47,071 bases of DNA from Arthrobacter sp. 18067 (GTDB lineage: Bacteria > Actinomycetota > Actinomycetes > Actinomycetales > Micrococcaceae): NCBI RefSeq assembly GCF_902706295.1, contig NZ_CACSJJ010000030.1, positions 1-47,071 on the forward strand, written 5' to 3'. The notes under the pieces are model-generated. The model made no database searches. It saw only the letters and a list, made by a program, of their open reading frames with translations, and was not told the origin of the DNA. Numbering within the stretch: the first letter of the stretch is position 1; every line of letters starts with the position of its first letter. Below, piece by piece: positions 8,322-16,980 of the stretch. The translations under genes and the position numbers were made by a program.

Positions 8322-9647
8322 CTAACTGACCGTGGAAAGGTCATTGTTCTTAGACTCCCGCGTCAGCAGGATGAAGACAATCGACACCAACGACATGACC
8401 GACAGGAACACCACCACGGGGACGATGCTCTGGCCGGCGTCCTTGTAGAGGCCAGCGACGATCCCGGGTGTGAAGCCCGCTCCGATCAGGGTGGCCAATT
8501 GGTAGCCGACAGCCGCGCCGGTGTAGCGGTTGGTGGTGCCGAACTGCTCGGACACGAACGCGGCGAGGGGTCCGTAAAGGGACGAATGCAGAATGAGCGC
8601 CACGGTGAAGGCCAGGAAGATGAGGCCGATGTTGCCGGAGCTGAGCATCCCGAACATCGGGAACAGGTAGAGGATGAAAAGGGCCAAACCGGTGACCATC
8701 ACCGGACGGCGGCCGAAGCGGTCCGACAGCCTGCCGCCCAGGAGGACGAACAGGATGGAGATGGCCGAGGCACCCGCGAACGCATAGAGCACGCCCTGCT
8801 GGGGTGCGCCCTTGGAGACCGCGTAGGTCACGGAGAACGTGGGCAGTACTACCTGCAGGCCAAAGCCGGCGGCGCCGGCGAACATGATCATGATCAGTGC
8901 CTTGGGACGCTTCAGCACTTCGAGCAACGGGATCTTGCGCTTGGTACCCTGGGCACTTTCCTTGGCCACGGCCTCGGCGAAGATGGGGCTCTCGGAAACC
9001 CTGAGTCGGACGAACATGCCTACGATCAGCAGCACGAAGGACAACAGGAACGGCACGCGCCAACCCCATGCCAGGAACGCGTCCTGTGGCAGGGCTGAGA
9101 AGATGCCCATGACTACCGTGCCCAGGACAGCGCCTGTCGGGGCGCCCGCATTCACGAACGACGCCGCGAAACCGCGTCGCTTGGGATCCGAGTGTTCAAG
9201 GGCCATCAGTGCGGCCCCTCCCCATTCACCGCCGACGGCGATTCCCTGGCAGACCCGCAGGACCACCAGAATCACTGCACCCCATGGCCCAATAATGTTG
9301 GCTCCCGGAATCAGGCCGATCAGGGTGGAGGCGATACCCATCATGGCCATCGAGACAATGAGCATCCCTTTTCGGCCGATGCGGTCACCGAAGTGGCCGA
9401 AGATGATGCCGCCCAGAGGCCGGGCAACGTAGCCGGCGGCGAACGTCGCATAGGCGGCGACGACGCCCACCCACTCGTCCGTTCCGGCGAAGAACACTTT
9501 CGGGAAGGCGACCGCTGCCGCTGTTGCATAGAGCAGGAAGTCGTAGAACTCGATGGTGCTGCCCAGATAGCTGGACAAGATGACCGTGCGCGCTTCTTTG
9601 CGCTTGACGGCCGTGCTCGACGTAGCGAGCGCAGTGTGTCCTGACAT
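8322..9647 (-). CDS. MFS transporter, metabolite:H+ symporter (MHS) type
   Basis: A 441-residue, 12-segment membrane transporter. The first segment SSYLGSTIEFYDFLLYATAA and the loop 2-3 motif FGHFGDRIGRKGML, followed by GIAVGGEWGGAALMALEHS, are typical of the MHS family (relatives of KgtP, ProP, ShiA), which import carboxylates, aromatic acids and similar solutes with protons. The ATG at 9647 has AAGGAACAG just upstream. It sits inside the operon between MaoC and the acyl-CoA synthetase, so its substrate is probably the carboxylic acid that the operon degrades. Confidence 0.92.
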   Translation of the reverse strand: MSGHTALATSSTAVKRKEARTVILSSYLGSTIEFYDFLLYATAAAVAFPKVFFAGTDEWVGVVAAYATFAAGYVARPLGGIIFGHFGDRIGRKGMLIVSMAMMGIASTLIGLIPGANIIGPWGAVILVVLRVCQGIAVGGEWGGAALMALEHSDPKRRGFAASFVNAGAPTGAVLGTVVMGIFSALPQDAFLAWGWRVPFLLSFVLLIVGMFVRLRVSESPIFAEAVAKESAQGTKRKIPLLEVLKRPKALIMIMFAGAAGFGLQVVLPTFSVTYAVSKGAPQQGVLYAFAGASAISILFVLLGGRLSDRFGRRPVMVTGLALFILYLFPMFGMLSSGNIGLIFLAFTVALILHSSLYGPLAAFVSEQFGTTNRYTGAAVGYQLATLIGAGFTPGIVAGLYKDAGQSIVPVVVFLSVMSLVSIVFILLTRESKNNDLSTVS

Positions 9648-9690
9648 GGCTGTTCCTTGGGAGAGGAGGGAGGGTGTGGGGAGGGCTAAT

Positions 9691-9755
9691 TGTTGAAGCG
9701 GCCCATTTGCAGAAGCGGCCTACTTGTAGAAGCGGCCTATTTGTAGAAGCGGGCC
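9691..9755. repeat. 17-bp tandem repeat spanning the stop codon of the MaoC gene
   Basis: GAAGCGG(G)CC recurs at 9695, 9712, 9729 and 9746, an exact 17-base period. On the minus strand each unit resembles GCTTCTACAAATAGGCC, i.e. the last codons of the MaoC gene (RFYK and stop). Copies downstream of the true stop have diverged slightly (TACAAGTAG, TGCAAATGG, AACAATTAG). Confidence 0.85.
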
Positions 9756-10192
9756 AGGAATTCGGCGACGACGGCGGGGCGTTCCTGGCCTTCGATTTCG
9801 ATGGTGGCGTTGACCTTGATCTGGGCGCCGCCCTTGACTTCAGTGACTTCGGCGATGCTGCCGTTCATGCGGACCTTGGAGCCGACCTTGACCGGAGAGG
9901 TGAAGCGCACCTTGTCCAGGCCGTAGTTGACCTTGGTGGTGACACCGTCCACGTCGAAGAGTTCGCCCCAGAACGGGATGATCAGTGACAGGGTGAGGAA
10001 GCCGTGCGCGATCGGGGCGCCGAAGGGGCCGTCCTTGGCACGTTCGGGGTCGGTGTGGATCCATTGTTGATCGTCTGTGGCATCGGCGAACAGGTTGATC
10101 TGCTGCTGGGTGATTTCGCGGTAGTCGGTGGTGCCGAGGTCCTTGCCGGACATGGTGAGCAGGGTGTCGAAATCGACGACGAGATTGGGCAT
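9737..10192 (-). CDS. MaoC-like enoyl-CoA hydratase (R-specific type)
   Basis: A 151-residue hot-dog-fold protein of the MaoC dehydratase family. It begins MPNLVVDFDTL; the catalytic stretch INLFADATDDQQWIHTDPER, with Asp and His of the hydratase 2 motif, lies near residues 30-55, followed by PFGAPIAHGFLTLSLIIPFW. Such enzymes hydrate trans-2-enoyl-CoA to the (R)-3-hydroxyacyl-CoA. The ATG at 10192 has CAGGAGG six bases upstream. The gene lies 32 bases after the acyl-CoA dehydrogenase, whose product would be its substrate. Its 3' end, including the stop codon, is duplicated in tandem just downstream. Confidence 0.9.
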   Translation of the reverse strand: MPNLVVDFDTLLTMSGKDLGTTDYREITQQQINLFADATDDQQWIHTDPERAKDGPFGAPIAHGFLTLSLIIPFWGELFDVDGVTTKVNYGLDKVRFTSPVKVGSKVRMNGSIAEVTEVKGGAQIKVNATIEIEGQERPAVVAEFLARFYK

Positions 10193-10224
10193 CTTTGCCT
10201 CCTGGTGTTGTTGTTTGAAGAGAT

Positions 10225-11475
10225 TTAGCTGGTAAAGGCACTGGCGCCCGTGAGGGCGCGGCCGATGATGAGGGCGTTGATTTCGTGGGTGCCCTCGTAG
10301 GAATAGACGGCTTCGGCGTCGGCATGGAAACGCGCGACGTCGGCGGCGAGGGTGATGCCGTTGCCGCCCACCACTTCGCGGGCCAGGGCAACGGTTTCGC
10401 GCATCATCAGGGAAGTCTGCATCTTGGCCAAGGCCGAGTCCTGGTCCCGGTAGATCCCCCAGCCTTGCTGCTCGGTCAGCCGGACCACCAGCGACAAACT
10501 CGCGGTGATGTTGCCGAGCATGCGGGCCAGCTTCTCCTGGACCAGTTGGAACGATCCCAGGGAGCGGCCGAACTGCTGGCGTTCCTTCACATAGGACAGG
10601 GCGGCTTCGAACGCGCCGGCTTGGATGCCGGTGGCGATCCAGGCGACGTCCGAGCGCATCGCCCTCAGCATCGCCGCGACGTCCTTGAAGGAGTTCACGT
10701 TGTGCAGGCGCATTCCCTCTGTTACCCGGACATTGTTCAGGGTGATGTGGGCGTTCTGCATCATCCGCAGCGAGGTCTTGCCGTGGATCTTCTCCAAGGA
10801 CACACCTGCCGCGGTCCGGTCCACGAGGAACGCCTTGACCTGCCCATCGGCGACGTCCCGGGCGAACACACACAGCACGTCCGCCGTCGAGGCGCCCCCG
10901 ATCCACCGTTTCGCGCCGTCCAGAACCCAGCTGCCGCCGTCGGGGCCGGCACCGCCGTCGGAATCATTCTCAAAGCGGGCGGTGGTGGACAAACCGCCGG
11001 CGATGTCCGAACCATGGTCCGGTTCCGTCAGCGAGAAAACGCCCTTGAGGGAGAAATCGATGACCTTGGGCATCCACTCCTTCTGTTGCTCTTCGGAGGC
11101 ACCCACCCGGATCGCGGTCCGGAACAGACCGGCCTGTGCCGTGTACCAGGTGGCCAGCGACGCGTCCGTGCGGGCGAGTTCGAAGATCCGGAAACCGTGG
11201 TAAATCCCGCGGGCCGGGGCCTCGACGGTCAGATCGGCAGGTTCCATCAGGTCAAGATCAATCAACGGCCGGGCAATCTGTTCCGGGAACTCACCCCGTT
11301 CCCAGTACTCGGCCAACAACGGCTTGGCCTCGGTGTCAAGGAAGTCGCGCAGCCGGCCAAGGACCCGACGTTCTTCGGTGGTCAGCAGCGCTTCGGCGTC
11401 GTACCAGTCCGCAACGGAATACAGTCGGGCACCCAAGCCGGCTTCCGTCGTCGTGGTTGTCAGCATCTCAGCCAC
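10225..11475 (-). CDS. Acyl-CoA dehydrogenase (glutaryl-CoA dehydrogenase-like)
   Basis: A 416-residue flavoenzyme that inserts a trans-2 double bond into an acyl-CoA and passes electrons to ETF. Visible landmarks are GVFSLTEPDHGSDIAGG (about 150) and WVLDGAKRWIGGASTADVLC (about 195) in the middle domain, QFGRSLGSFQLVQEKLARM (about 315) and YSYEGTHEINALIIGRALTG near the end, with the Glu of the EGTHE motif in the place of the catalytic base. The sequence is closest in pattern to glutaryl-CoA dehydrogenase-type members, but decarboxylation cannot be claimed. The GTG at 11475 overlaps the upstream amidohydrolase by 8 bases; an ATG at 11466 is the alternative start. Confidence 0.92.
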   Translation of the reverse strand: MAEMLTTTTTEAGLGARLYSVADWYDAEALLTTEERRVLGRLRDFLDTEAKPLLAEYWERGEFPEQIARPLIDLDLMEPADLTVEAPARGIYHGFRIFELARTDASLATWYTAQAGLFRTAIRVGASEEQQKEWMPKVIDFSLKGVFSLTEPDHGSDIAGGLSTTARFENDSDGGAGPDGGSWVLDGAKRWIGGASTADVLCVFARDVADGQVKAFLVDRTAAGVSLEKIHGKTSLRMMQNAHITLNNVRVTEGMRLHNVNSFKDVAAMLRAMRSDVAWIATGIQAGAFEAALSYVKERQQFGRSLGSFQLVQEKLARMLGNITASLSLVVRLTEQQGWGIYRDQDSALAKMQTSLMMRETVALAREVVGGNGITLAADVARFHADAEAVYSYEGTHEINALIIGRALTGASAFTS

Positions 11476-12358
11476 CGAGCCCCAACAGCTTGACGGCGTT
11501 GTCCTTGAGGATCTTCGGGCGGACCTCGTCCTTCAGCGGAAGGTCCGCGAACGCCCCCAACCACTTCTGCGGCGTGATCAACGGGAAGTCCGTACCGAAC
11601 AGGACCTTGTCCTGCAACACCGAGTTCGAGGCTTTCACCAAGGATTCCGGGAAGTATTTCGGCGACCACCCGGACAGGTCAATGAAGACGTTGGACTTGT
11701 GCGTCGCAATCGAGTTCGCCTCGTCCTGCCACGGCACCGAAGGGTGGGCCATGATGATCTGCAGGCCCGGGAAATCAGCGGCAACCGCATCCAGCAACAA
11801 CGGATTCGAGAACGCCAGCTTGATCCCATAACCACCCGGAAGTCCGGCGCCCATACCGTTCTGGCCCGTATGGAAAATACACGGCAACCCCAGCTCCTGC
11901 AGCGCCTCCCACAGTGGGTAGAACGCCTCATTGGACGGGTCGAAGCCCTGCAGCGACGGGTGGAACTTGAACCCCCGCGCACCAAGCTCAACAGCCTGGT
12001 GCTTGGCCCCGGCGATCGCGTCCTCCCCCGTCCGGGGATCCACGCTGCCGAACGGAATCAGCACATCGTTGTTCCGCGCAGCTCCGGCAATCAGCTCAGG
12101 GATACTGTTCGGTTCATGCTTGAGCTGGGTGCGCGCATCCACGGTGAAAACGACGGCAGCCATGTTCAGTTCGCGGTACACCTCGGCGATCCTGTCCAGC
12201 GACGGTGTCCGGTCCTCGGCCTTGAAGTACTTCGCCGACGCCTCCGTCAGCGCATCCGGGAGAGAACCGTGCCCGCAACTGTCCACTTCGAGGTGGACGT
12301 GCATGTCGATCGCATCCAACGCCGAGGCGTCGATGCCCAATTCATAACGGTCGGACAT
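11468..12358 (-). CDS. Amidohydrolase family 2 (ACMSD-like) metal-dependent hydrolase or decarboxylase
   Basis: A 296-residue TIM-barrel protein of the amidohydrolase-2 group (PF04909 type). The N-terminal metal motif is H20-x-H22 (IDMHVHLEV); the middle has GFKFHPSLQGF and CIFHTGQNG, and the later ligands are in IIMAHPSVPW and LFGTDFPLITP. Relatives include non-oxidative decarboxylases (ACMSD, gamma-resorcylate type) and lactone or ring hydrolases. In this operon, between an SDR and an acyl-CoA dehydrogenase, it might cut a ring or decarboxylate an intermediate; this is inference. The start lies 2 bases after the SDR stop, so the pair is co-transcribed. Confidence 0.85.
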   Translation of the reverse strand: MSDRYELGIDASALDAIDMHVHLEVDSCGHGSLPDALTEASAKYFKAEDRTPSLDRIAEVYRELNMAAVVFTVDARTQLKHEPNSIPELIAGAARNNDVLIPFGSVDPRTGEDAIAGAKHQAVELGARGFKFHPSLQGFDPSNEAFYPLWEALQELGLPCIFHTGQNGMGAGLPGGYGIKLAFSNPLLLDAVAADFPGLQIIMAHPSVPWQDEANSIATHKSNVFIDLSGWSPKYFPESLVKASNSVLQDKVLFGTDFPLITPQKWLGAFADLPLKDEVRPKILKDNAVKLLGLGG

Positions 12359-12360
12359 GA

Positions 12361-13314
12361 TCAGCGCGCCTGAACCGACTCAGCCTTAACAGGTTCGGGC
12401 TGGAGTTCCTCAGGCAGCGGCAGGAACTCTTCACCGACACTCTGCAACGCATCCGCACCAAACAGCGAGCCTGCGTTTTCCTGCAGAGCCTCGTAGCTCC
12501 AGCCGCCCTCGCGGTATTCGGTGCTCGCCGCTTCCGGGTGCGTCCAAACCTGCAGCCGGTCACCACCGGCTCCGATCGCCTGGCCCGTAATCCCCGCAGC
12601 CTCATCAGAGGCGAGGAAGGCAATCAGCCCAGCGACGTCGTCGGCCGTTCCAAAGCCAAGATCGTGACGGAAGAAGGACGGCATGGCCTCGCCACGCTCG
12701 TCCGCTTCCACCGCCTTCTGGAAGTACGGCACCGTCTTGGTCATCGCCGTCGCCGCCACCGGAATCACCGAGTTCACCGTGACGCCGGCCTTCTTCATCT
12801 CCAGCGCCCAGGTCCGTACCATACCCACAATCCCAGCCTTCGCGGCGGCGTAGTTTGTCTGCCCGAAGTTGCCGCGCTGGCCGGTCGGCGAACCAATCGT
12901 GATGATCCGGCCCGCGACGTTGTTCTCCTTGAAGTACGCAAACGCCTCCCGGACACAGGTGAATGTGCCTTTCAGATGGACGTTGATGACCAGGTCGAAG
13001 TCCTCGTCCGTCATCTTCAACAAGCTCTTATCCCGCAAAATCCCGGCGTTCGTCACCAGAATGTCCAGCCGGCCAAACGTTTCAACAGCACCCGCCACCA
13101 AAGCCTTCGCAGCATCAGTGTTGCCCACCGGAACCACCACGGCCGTAGCCCGGCCGCCGTCGGCCTCAATCAGCGCAACAGCCTCCGCAGCAGTCTCAGC
13201 GTTCACGTCATTAATCACGACGGCGGCACCCTGGCGGGCGAGCTCCCTCGCATAAGCGAGGCCAAGACCCTGTCCGCTCCCGGTAACGATTGCAACCTTG
13301 CCGTTCAAGCTCAT
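12361..13314 (-). CDS. SDR-family dehydrogenase (3-hydroxyacyl-CoA dehydrogenase-like)
   Basis: A 317-residue short-chain dehydrogenase. It starts MSLNGKVAIVTGSGQGLGLA with the TGxxxGxG cofactor motif, NAG in LVTNAGILRDKSLLK, the Ser in IITIGSPTGQRG and YAAAK as the catalytic Tyr/Lys pair. A C-terminal extension of about 60 residues (WTHPEAASTEYREGGWSYEA) recalls the dehydrogenase unit of peroxisomal multifunctional enzyme 2, which works with a MaoC-type hydratase; a MaoC gene lies in the same operon. The start is the ATG at 13314, preceded by AAGGAG; the open frame extends back to 13395 without a ribosome-binding site. It is the first gene of the operon, divergent from MarR. Confidence 0.9.
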   Translation of the reverse strand: MSLNGKVAIVTGSGQGLGLAYARELARQGAAVVINDVNAETAAEAVALIEADGGRATAVVVPVGNTDAAKALVAGAVETFGRLDILVTNAGILRDKSLLKMTDEDFDLVINVHLKGTFTCVREAFAYFKENNVAGRIITIGSPTGQRGNFGQTNYAAAKAGIVGMVRTWALEMKKAGVTVNSVIPVAATAMTKTVPYFQKAVEADERGEAMPSFFRHDLGFGTADDVAGLIAFLASDEAAGITGQAIGAGGDRLQVWTHPEAASTEYREGGWSYEALQENAGSLFGADALQSVGEEFLPLPEELQPEPVKAESVQAR

Positions 13315-13391
13315 GGCGTGCTCCTTCGCATGCAGTAACCGGCTGGCGCCGGTGGGGCCGATCCCACTGCATCGTGAGATCCTTGTCATGA

Positions 13392-13414
13392 TCAATGAGA
13401 ATACGGATCATTGA
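13392..13414. promoter_or_regulatory. Inverted repeat between the SDR operon and marR; probable MarR operator
   Basis: Arms TCAATGA (13392-13398) and TCATTGA (13408-13414) are exact reverse complements across 9 bases. The site overlaps the probable promoter of the SDR operon: TTGACT on the minus strand (13423-13418) is a good -35 element. An A/T-rich stretch to 13442 leads into marR. Binding by the neighbouring MarR is inferred from position and symmetry. Confidence 0.6.
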
Positions 13415-13453
13415 AAAAGTCAACGATTGTTTTTCATTACTATTGGAGTTGTC

Positions 13454-13912
13454 ATGGGCCCGCAAAGCACCGAAGTGGAAACCCCGCGCCTGGCCGCAGC
13501 AAAAATCGGCAGCGATGTGGGATTGTTGCTGGCCAAACTGCACGCCACGGGTTCGCTGCTGAACAACAAGGCGCTGGCTGATTATGGACTCCGGGAACGG
13601 TCATTTTCCGTGCTGACTCTGGCCTGCAGCGGGCTGGAACCCACGCAGCGCGAGCTCGCCGATTTCCTCAGCTTGGACCCAAGCCAGGTGGTCAGCCTCG
13701 TGGACGACCTCGAACACCGCGGCCTGGTCAAACGGGCACAGGGGAAGCAGGACCGCCGGGCGAAGATCATTGTCTCTACAGCCGAGGGCCGGCGGATCCA
13801 CAACAAGGCACGGGCCGCGCTGGAAGTTTGCGAAGAGACCCAGCTCGCAGCACTGACCGACGAAGAAAATGTGCAGCTCAGGGCGCTGCTCAAGAAGGCA
13901 CTGTGGGGCTAG
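13454..13912 (+). CDS. MarR-family transcriptional regulator
   Basis: A 152-residue winged-helix repressor. The HTH is in PTQRELADFLSLDPSQVVSL, followed by VDDLEHRGLVKRAQGKQDRR, the wing with its DxR signature, typical of MarR. The start is the ATG at 13454 (MGPQSTEVE) with GGAG six bases upstream; an upstream TTG at 13427 is less likely. It is divergent from the seven-gene carboxylic acid operon and shares a short intergenic region containing an inverted repeat, so it probably represses that operon until an aromatic acid or acyl-CoA ligand binds. The ligand is not deducible. Confidence 0.9.
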   Translation: MGPQSTEVETPRLAAAKIGSDVGLLLAKLHATGSLLNNKALADYGLRERSFSVLTLACSGLEPTQRELADFLSLDPSQVVSLVDDLEHRGLVKRAQGKQDRRAKIIVSTAEGRRIHNKARAALEVCEETQLAALTDEENVQLRALLKKALWG

Positions 13913-13959
13913 ACTCGCGCCCCCCTCGGTTGATTGTTCGGAAGACGGCTGCGGGGCCG

Positions 13960-14639
13960 TCAGCCGGGTAGCGGCTCTTGGACGTGCGGGCCAATGCCCG
14001 AGCATCGCTCCATCAGGTCCACAAAGACCTGTCTGTTGGTCTCGAACGCCTCAGCGGCGTAATTCAGGATTTCGGATCTTTCCGCAGCGGAGAAGTCGGT
14101 AGCGTCCAGTCGTGCGCGATACGCATCCTTGTACGGCTTGATCTTGCCTATTTCCTTGAACGCGTAGAAGTTCAGCCCCTCGGGAGTCAGTCCATAGTGA
14201 CGCTGCACCAGTGCCGATATGATCTGACCGCCTGAAAGATCGCCCAGGTAGCGCACGTAGTGGTGTGCCATCAGGTAGGTGGCCGACGTCGGTCCCAAAG
14301 CGGCCAACTGCGCAGCATATGCCTGGCGCCGGGCGTTACATGCAGCTCCCCGGCATTCAGTTTCCGCTCCCAATCTGCACCAAAGTGGACTGTGGCATCC
14401 GCCTCGAGGGAAGGGGCGCGCGCAAGTGCGGGGTCAGCAAAGGCCGCGAGTCTCGCATCACCGTTGGCCTCAAGAGCTGACTCCAAGGCGCCGTAGATCA
14501 CCAGGTTCTGGATCAGAAGTTGAGCCACTTGGCTTGCGTCGAGCCGTCCGGCCAGCAGTTCGCCGACGAACGCTGCGTCCTCTGCGTGCTGATGGGCGGA
14601 CGCGGTGTGTGACTTAAGTTCTTCCGAGAACAGCATCAT
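13960..14639 (-). pseudogene. hmuO: Heme oxygenase (biliverdin-producing), frameshifted
   Basis: Two overlapping minus-strand frames together encode one complete HO-1-type heme oxygenase of about 220 residues. The first (ATG 14639) has LKSHTASAHQHAEDAAF with the proximal heme His and runs to about GELHVT; the second continues ARRQAYAAQLAALGP and carries LAHHYVRYLGDLSGGQIIS, with the GDLSGG distal-helix motif, to the TGA at 13962-13960. The frames join near 14335, and adding one base there restores the gene, so a single-base deletion is the simplest explanation. Everything else is intact, suggesting a recent mutation or a sequencing error. If functional it would degrade heme to biliverdin, CO and iron. 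Confidence 0.85.
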
Positions 14640-14792
14640 TGAACCTCCAACTTCGTGTTTGATGACACCCTGTCATTCTTGCGGGAGGAGAGTCAATGCC
14701 TGAACGCATGTGGACATCTGCACAGTAATTCGGATTGATCGTAGGCAAATGTCCATATCATAGGGTGGGCGGATGTGTCAGGATCAGTGACC

Positions 14793-15035
14793 ATGGACCT
14801 TCCGCTCTTCCACGATCCCCTGCAGGGCTCCGTCAGCGTTGACGCCCCAGTGCGTGATCCCAAGATTGGACGCGACGCAGCGTTCCGTCGCGATCCGCAG
14901 CTCCGCGCCACTCCCTCCGAAACCAGGCCCGCGGGCCATGGATCAAGGCCCACCCGAAACGCCCGGCAACGCGAAGTAGCCAAGGTGGCCGACGATCTCC
15001 GGGCCCTCATGGCACGAACGGCCGCCAAGCACTGA
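14793..15035 (+). CDS. Small hypothetical protein
   Basis: An 80-codon frame in the 443-base gap between the heme oxygenase and the YqeY-like gene. Third positions are GC-rich and the basic, helix-prone C-terminus (ARQREVAKVADDLRALMART) looks protein-like, but no family is recognised. The start could be the ATG at 14793 (AGGA about ten bases upstream) or the GTG at 14775. A TTGATC...TATCAT promoter-like pair (14735-14740 and 14756-14761) lies upstream, as does an inverted pair TGGACAT (14711) and ATGTCCA (14749). Confidence 0.45.
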   Translation: MDLPLFHDPLQGSVSVDAPVRDPKIGRDAAFRRDPQLRATPSETRPAGHGSRPTRNARQREVAKVADDLRALMARTAAKH

Positions 15036-15082
15036 CCCGCCGGCTCTACCGGCAATGCCTTTCGAGGTCTACGCGCTGCTCT

Positions 15083-15544
15083 CTAGGCCAACCGTCCGCG
15101 CACAATTTCGCTGACGGTCTTGCCGTCGAACCGCCCGGCAACCTTGGCGGTGACAGGCTTCATGACCGCCCCGATGGAACGCATGGAAAGTTCCTGGCCG
15201 TCGGCCTTCAGTGCGTCGATGGCTTCGTCAACGATGGACTCCACTTCTTCACGGGTGAGTGCCTTGGGAAGGTACGCCTCGATGATCTCCGCTTCTGCCA
15301 CCTCGGCTGCAGCCCGGTCTGATTCGCCGGCCTCGGTGTAGATGCGGGCAGTATCCCGGCGCTTTGCAGCTTCCTTCTGCAACAATGAAGTCACTTGCGT
15401 GTCATCGAGTTCCACAGGAGTTTTGCCTGATTTCTCGCGGGTGGTGATCTCGCCCAACACGTTGCGCACAGTGGTCAGCGCGATCTTGTTTCCAGCCTTC
15501 ATGTGATCGACGACGTCGGCCTTCAGGCGTTCTTTGAGGGTCAT
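15083..15544 (-). CDS. GatB/YqeY domain protein
   Basis: A 153-residue cytoplasmic protein matching the YqeY family over its full length: MTLKERLKADVVDHMKAGNK at the start, LLQKEAAKRRDTARIYTEAG in the middle, and a C-terminal helical domain ending GRFDGKTVSEIVRGRLA, which is homologous to the tRNA-binding tail of GatB. A role in tRNA-dependent amidotransfer is suspected from that homology but unproven. It appears monocistronic. Confidence 0.9.
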   Translation of the reverse strand: MTLKERLKADVVDHMKAGNKIALTTVRNVLGEITTREKSGKTPVELDDTQVTSLLQKEAAKRRDTARIYTEAGESDRAAAEVAEAEIIEAYLPKALTREEVESIVDEAIDALKADGQELSMRSIGAVMKPVTAKVAGRFDGKTVSEIVRGRLA

Positions 15545-15693
15545 GATGCTCCTTGTTCGGGATTCCTACTGCTATCTTCCCAGCTCGCGCACTTAAGAAG
15601 TCCTCCCGCCGCACGTTGAGGCTCCGAAGGGCATGGCATCATGGCTCCCTGCTGTTCGGGATGCTGAAAACTGCTTACGACACCGTTCGCGGC

Positions 15694-16980
15694 TTAAGTC
15701 ACTGACGCCGGCGGCGGACCCTGCTCGGGTGGTTCCTTTTCGATGGGCCCACTGACCACCACCTGAGCGGGGCTGTGAAGGATGTATCCGTTAAGCCACG
15801 AGAACAAGGCGCGGATCTTTTGTTGCAAACCCGACAGCAGGGCCAGATGTACCAACAGCCATGACAGGAAAGCAAAAACGCCCTGCAACTGGATCCGTTT
15901 GCGGCCGAGCTCCGCCACGGCGGCACCCCTGCCGACCATCGCCATGTACCCCTTGTCGACGTACCGGAACGGGGTACGGGTCCCACCCTGGAGATCCGCA
16001 AGGATGTTTGATGCGGCCCACTTACCTGCCTGTTGAGCCACCGACCCCAGCTGCGGCAACTTCGCACCTGTGGAGTCGGCGATGTTGGCGCAATCCCCGA
16101 CGACGTACACGCCCTCCACATCCGGAGCGGTCAGGTCCGTATCAACGTCAATGCGGCCCCCTCTCCCCTGAGTCAGCCCAGAGCCGGCAATAAGATCGCC
16201 CGCTTTCAAGCCTCCGGCCCACACCACGATCTGTCCAGGTACGGAACTCCCATCGGCCAAGGTCACTCCGTCCTCGCGGACCTCGGTAACACCAACTCCC
16301 ATGTGAAGTTGGACCCCCACCTTCTTCAAATGCTCTGTTGCATAGTTCTGGGATTTTGAGGAGAACATAGTCAACACGCTGGGAACCATGTCCACGAGGT
16401 GCACACGGCAGCGCGCCGCAAGCTCCGGCGAGAAATATTTGCGAACCACGTACTTGACGTTCTCGGCCATTGCCCCGGCGGTTTCAACCCCAGTGGGGCC
16501 GCCTCCGACCACTACTACATCCACGGAACCGTCGGGCTTTCTGTCTGCCTGGTCCAGCAACCGGGTAAGGCCTGTGCCGAGCCGGGTGGCGTCGGTGACG
16601 GAGTACAGCGGGAAAGCCAGCTCTTCCGCCCCAGGGGTGTTGAAGAAGTTCGGGACGGCCCCGACAGCTATAACCAGGATTTCCGCGCGCATGGTTTGGC
16701 CATCAGCAGTTGTGACCGCTCGTTCTCCCGCATTGACGGAGTCCACCTTGGCGGTCAGGACCTTGACCGTCTTGAAACGACGGAACACGGATCGGAGTGG
16801 CCTGGCGATCGCGGAGACCCCGATCTGGGACGTGGCCACCTGATAAAGAAGTGGCTGGAACTGGTGGTAGTTGTTTGAGTCGATCAGCAAGACGCGCACG
16901 CCCTTGCGGCCAAGTTCTTTGGCTGCTGCAACTCCCGCAAATCCGGCACCGACGATGATGACTTGGTATGAGTCCTCCAT
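15694..16980 (-). CDS. ndh: Type II NADH dehydrogenase (NDH-2)
   Basis: A 428-residue FAD oxidoreductase that passes electrons from NADH to quinone without pumping protons. The FAD motif VIIVGAGFAGVAAAKEL is at residues 7-23, the quinone-site region NYHQFQPLLYQVAT at about 38-51, the NADH motif VVVVGGGPTGVETAGAMAE near 155-173, and the second FAD contact GVYVVGDCANI near 290. The C-terminal stretch GVFAFLSWLLVHLALLSG is the usual membrane-anchoring amphipathic helix region. It is a single gene. Confidence 0.92.
   Translation of the reverse strand: MEDSYQVIIVGAGFAGVAAAKELGRKGVRVLLIDSNNYHQFQPLLYQVATSQIGVSAIARPLRSVFRRFKTVKVLTAKVDSVNAGERAVTTADGQTMRAEILVIAVGAVPNFFNTPGAEELAFPLYSVTDATRLGTGLTRLLDQADRKPDGSVDVVVVGGGPTGVETAGAMAENVKYVVRKYFSPELAARCRVHLVDMVPSVLTMFSSKSQNYATEHLKKVGVQLHMGVGVTEVREDGVTLADGSSVPGQIVVWAGGLKAGDLIAGSGLTQGRGGRIDVDTDLTAPDVEGVYVVGDCANIADSTGAKLPQLGSVAQQAGKWAASNILADLQGGTRTPFRYVDKGYMAMVGRGAAVAELGRKRIQLQGVFAFLSWLLVHLALLSGLQQKIRALFSWLNGYILHSPAQVVVSGPIEKEPPEQGPPPASVT

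Noticed and set aside
10193..10906. Upstream extension of the MaoC frame to 10906
   Set aside because: The extension lies out of frame inside the acyl-CoA dehydrogenase gene; the real MaoC start is the ATG at 10192 with a strong ribosome-binding site.
10285..11493. 402-codon plus-strand frame
   Set aside because: Antisense shadow of the acyl-CoA dehydrogenase gene; His/Gly/Gln-rich translation without any family pattern.
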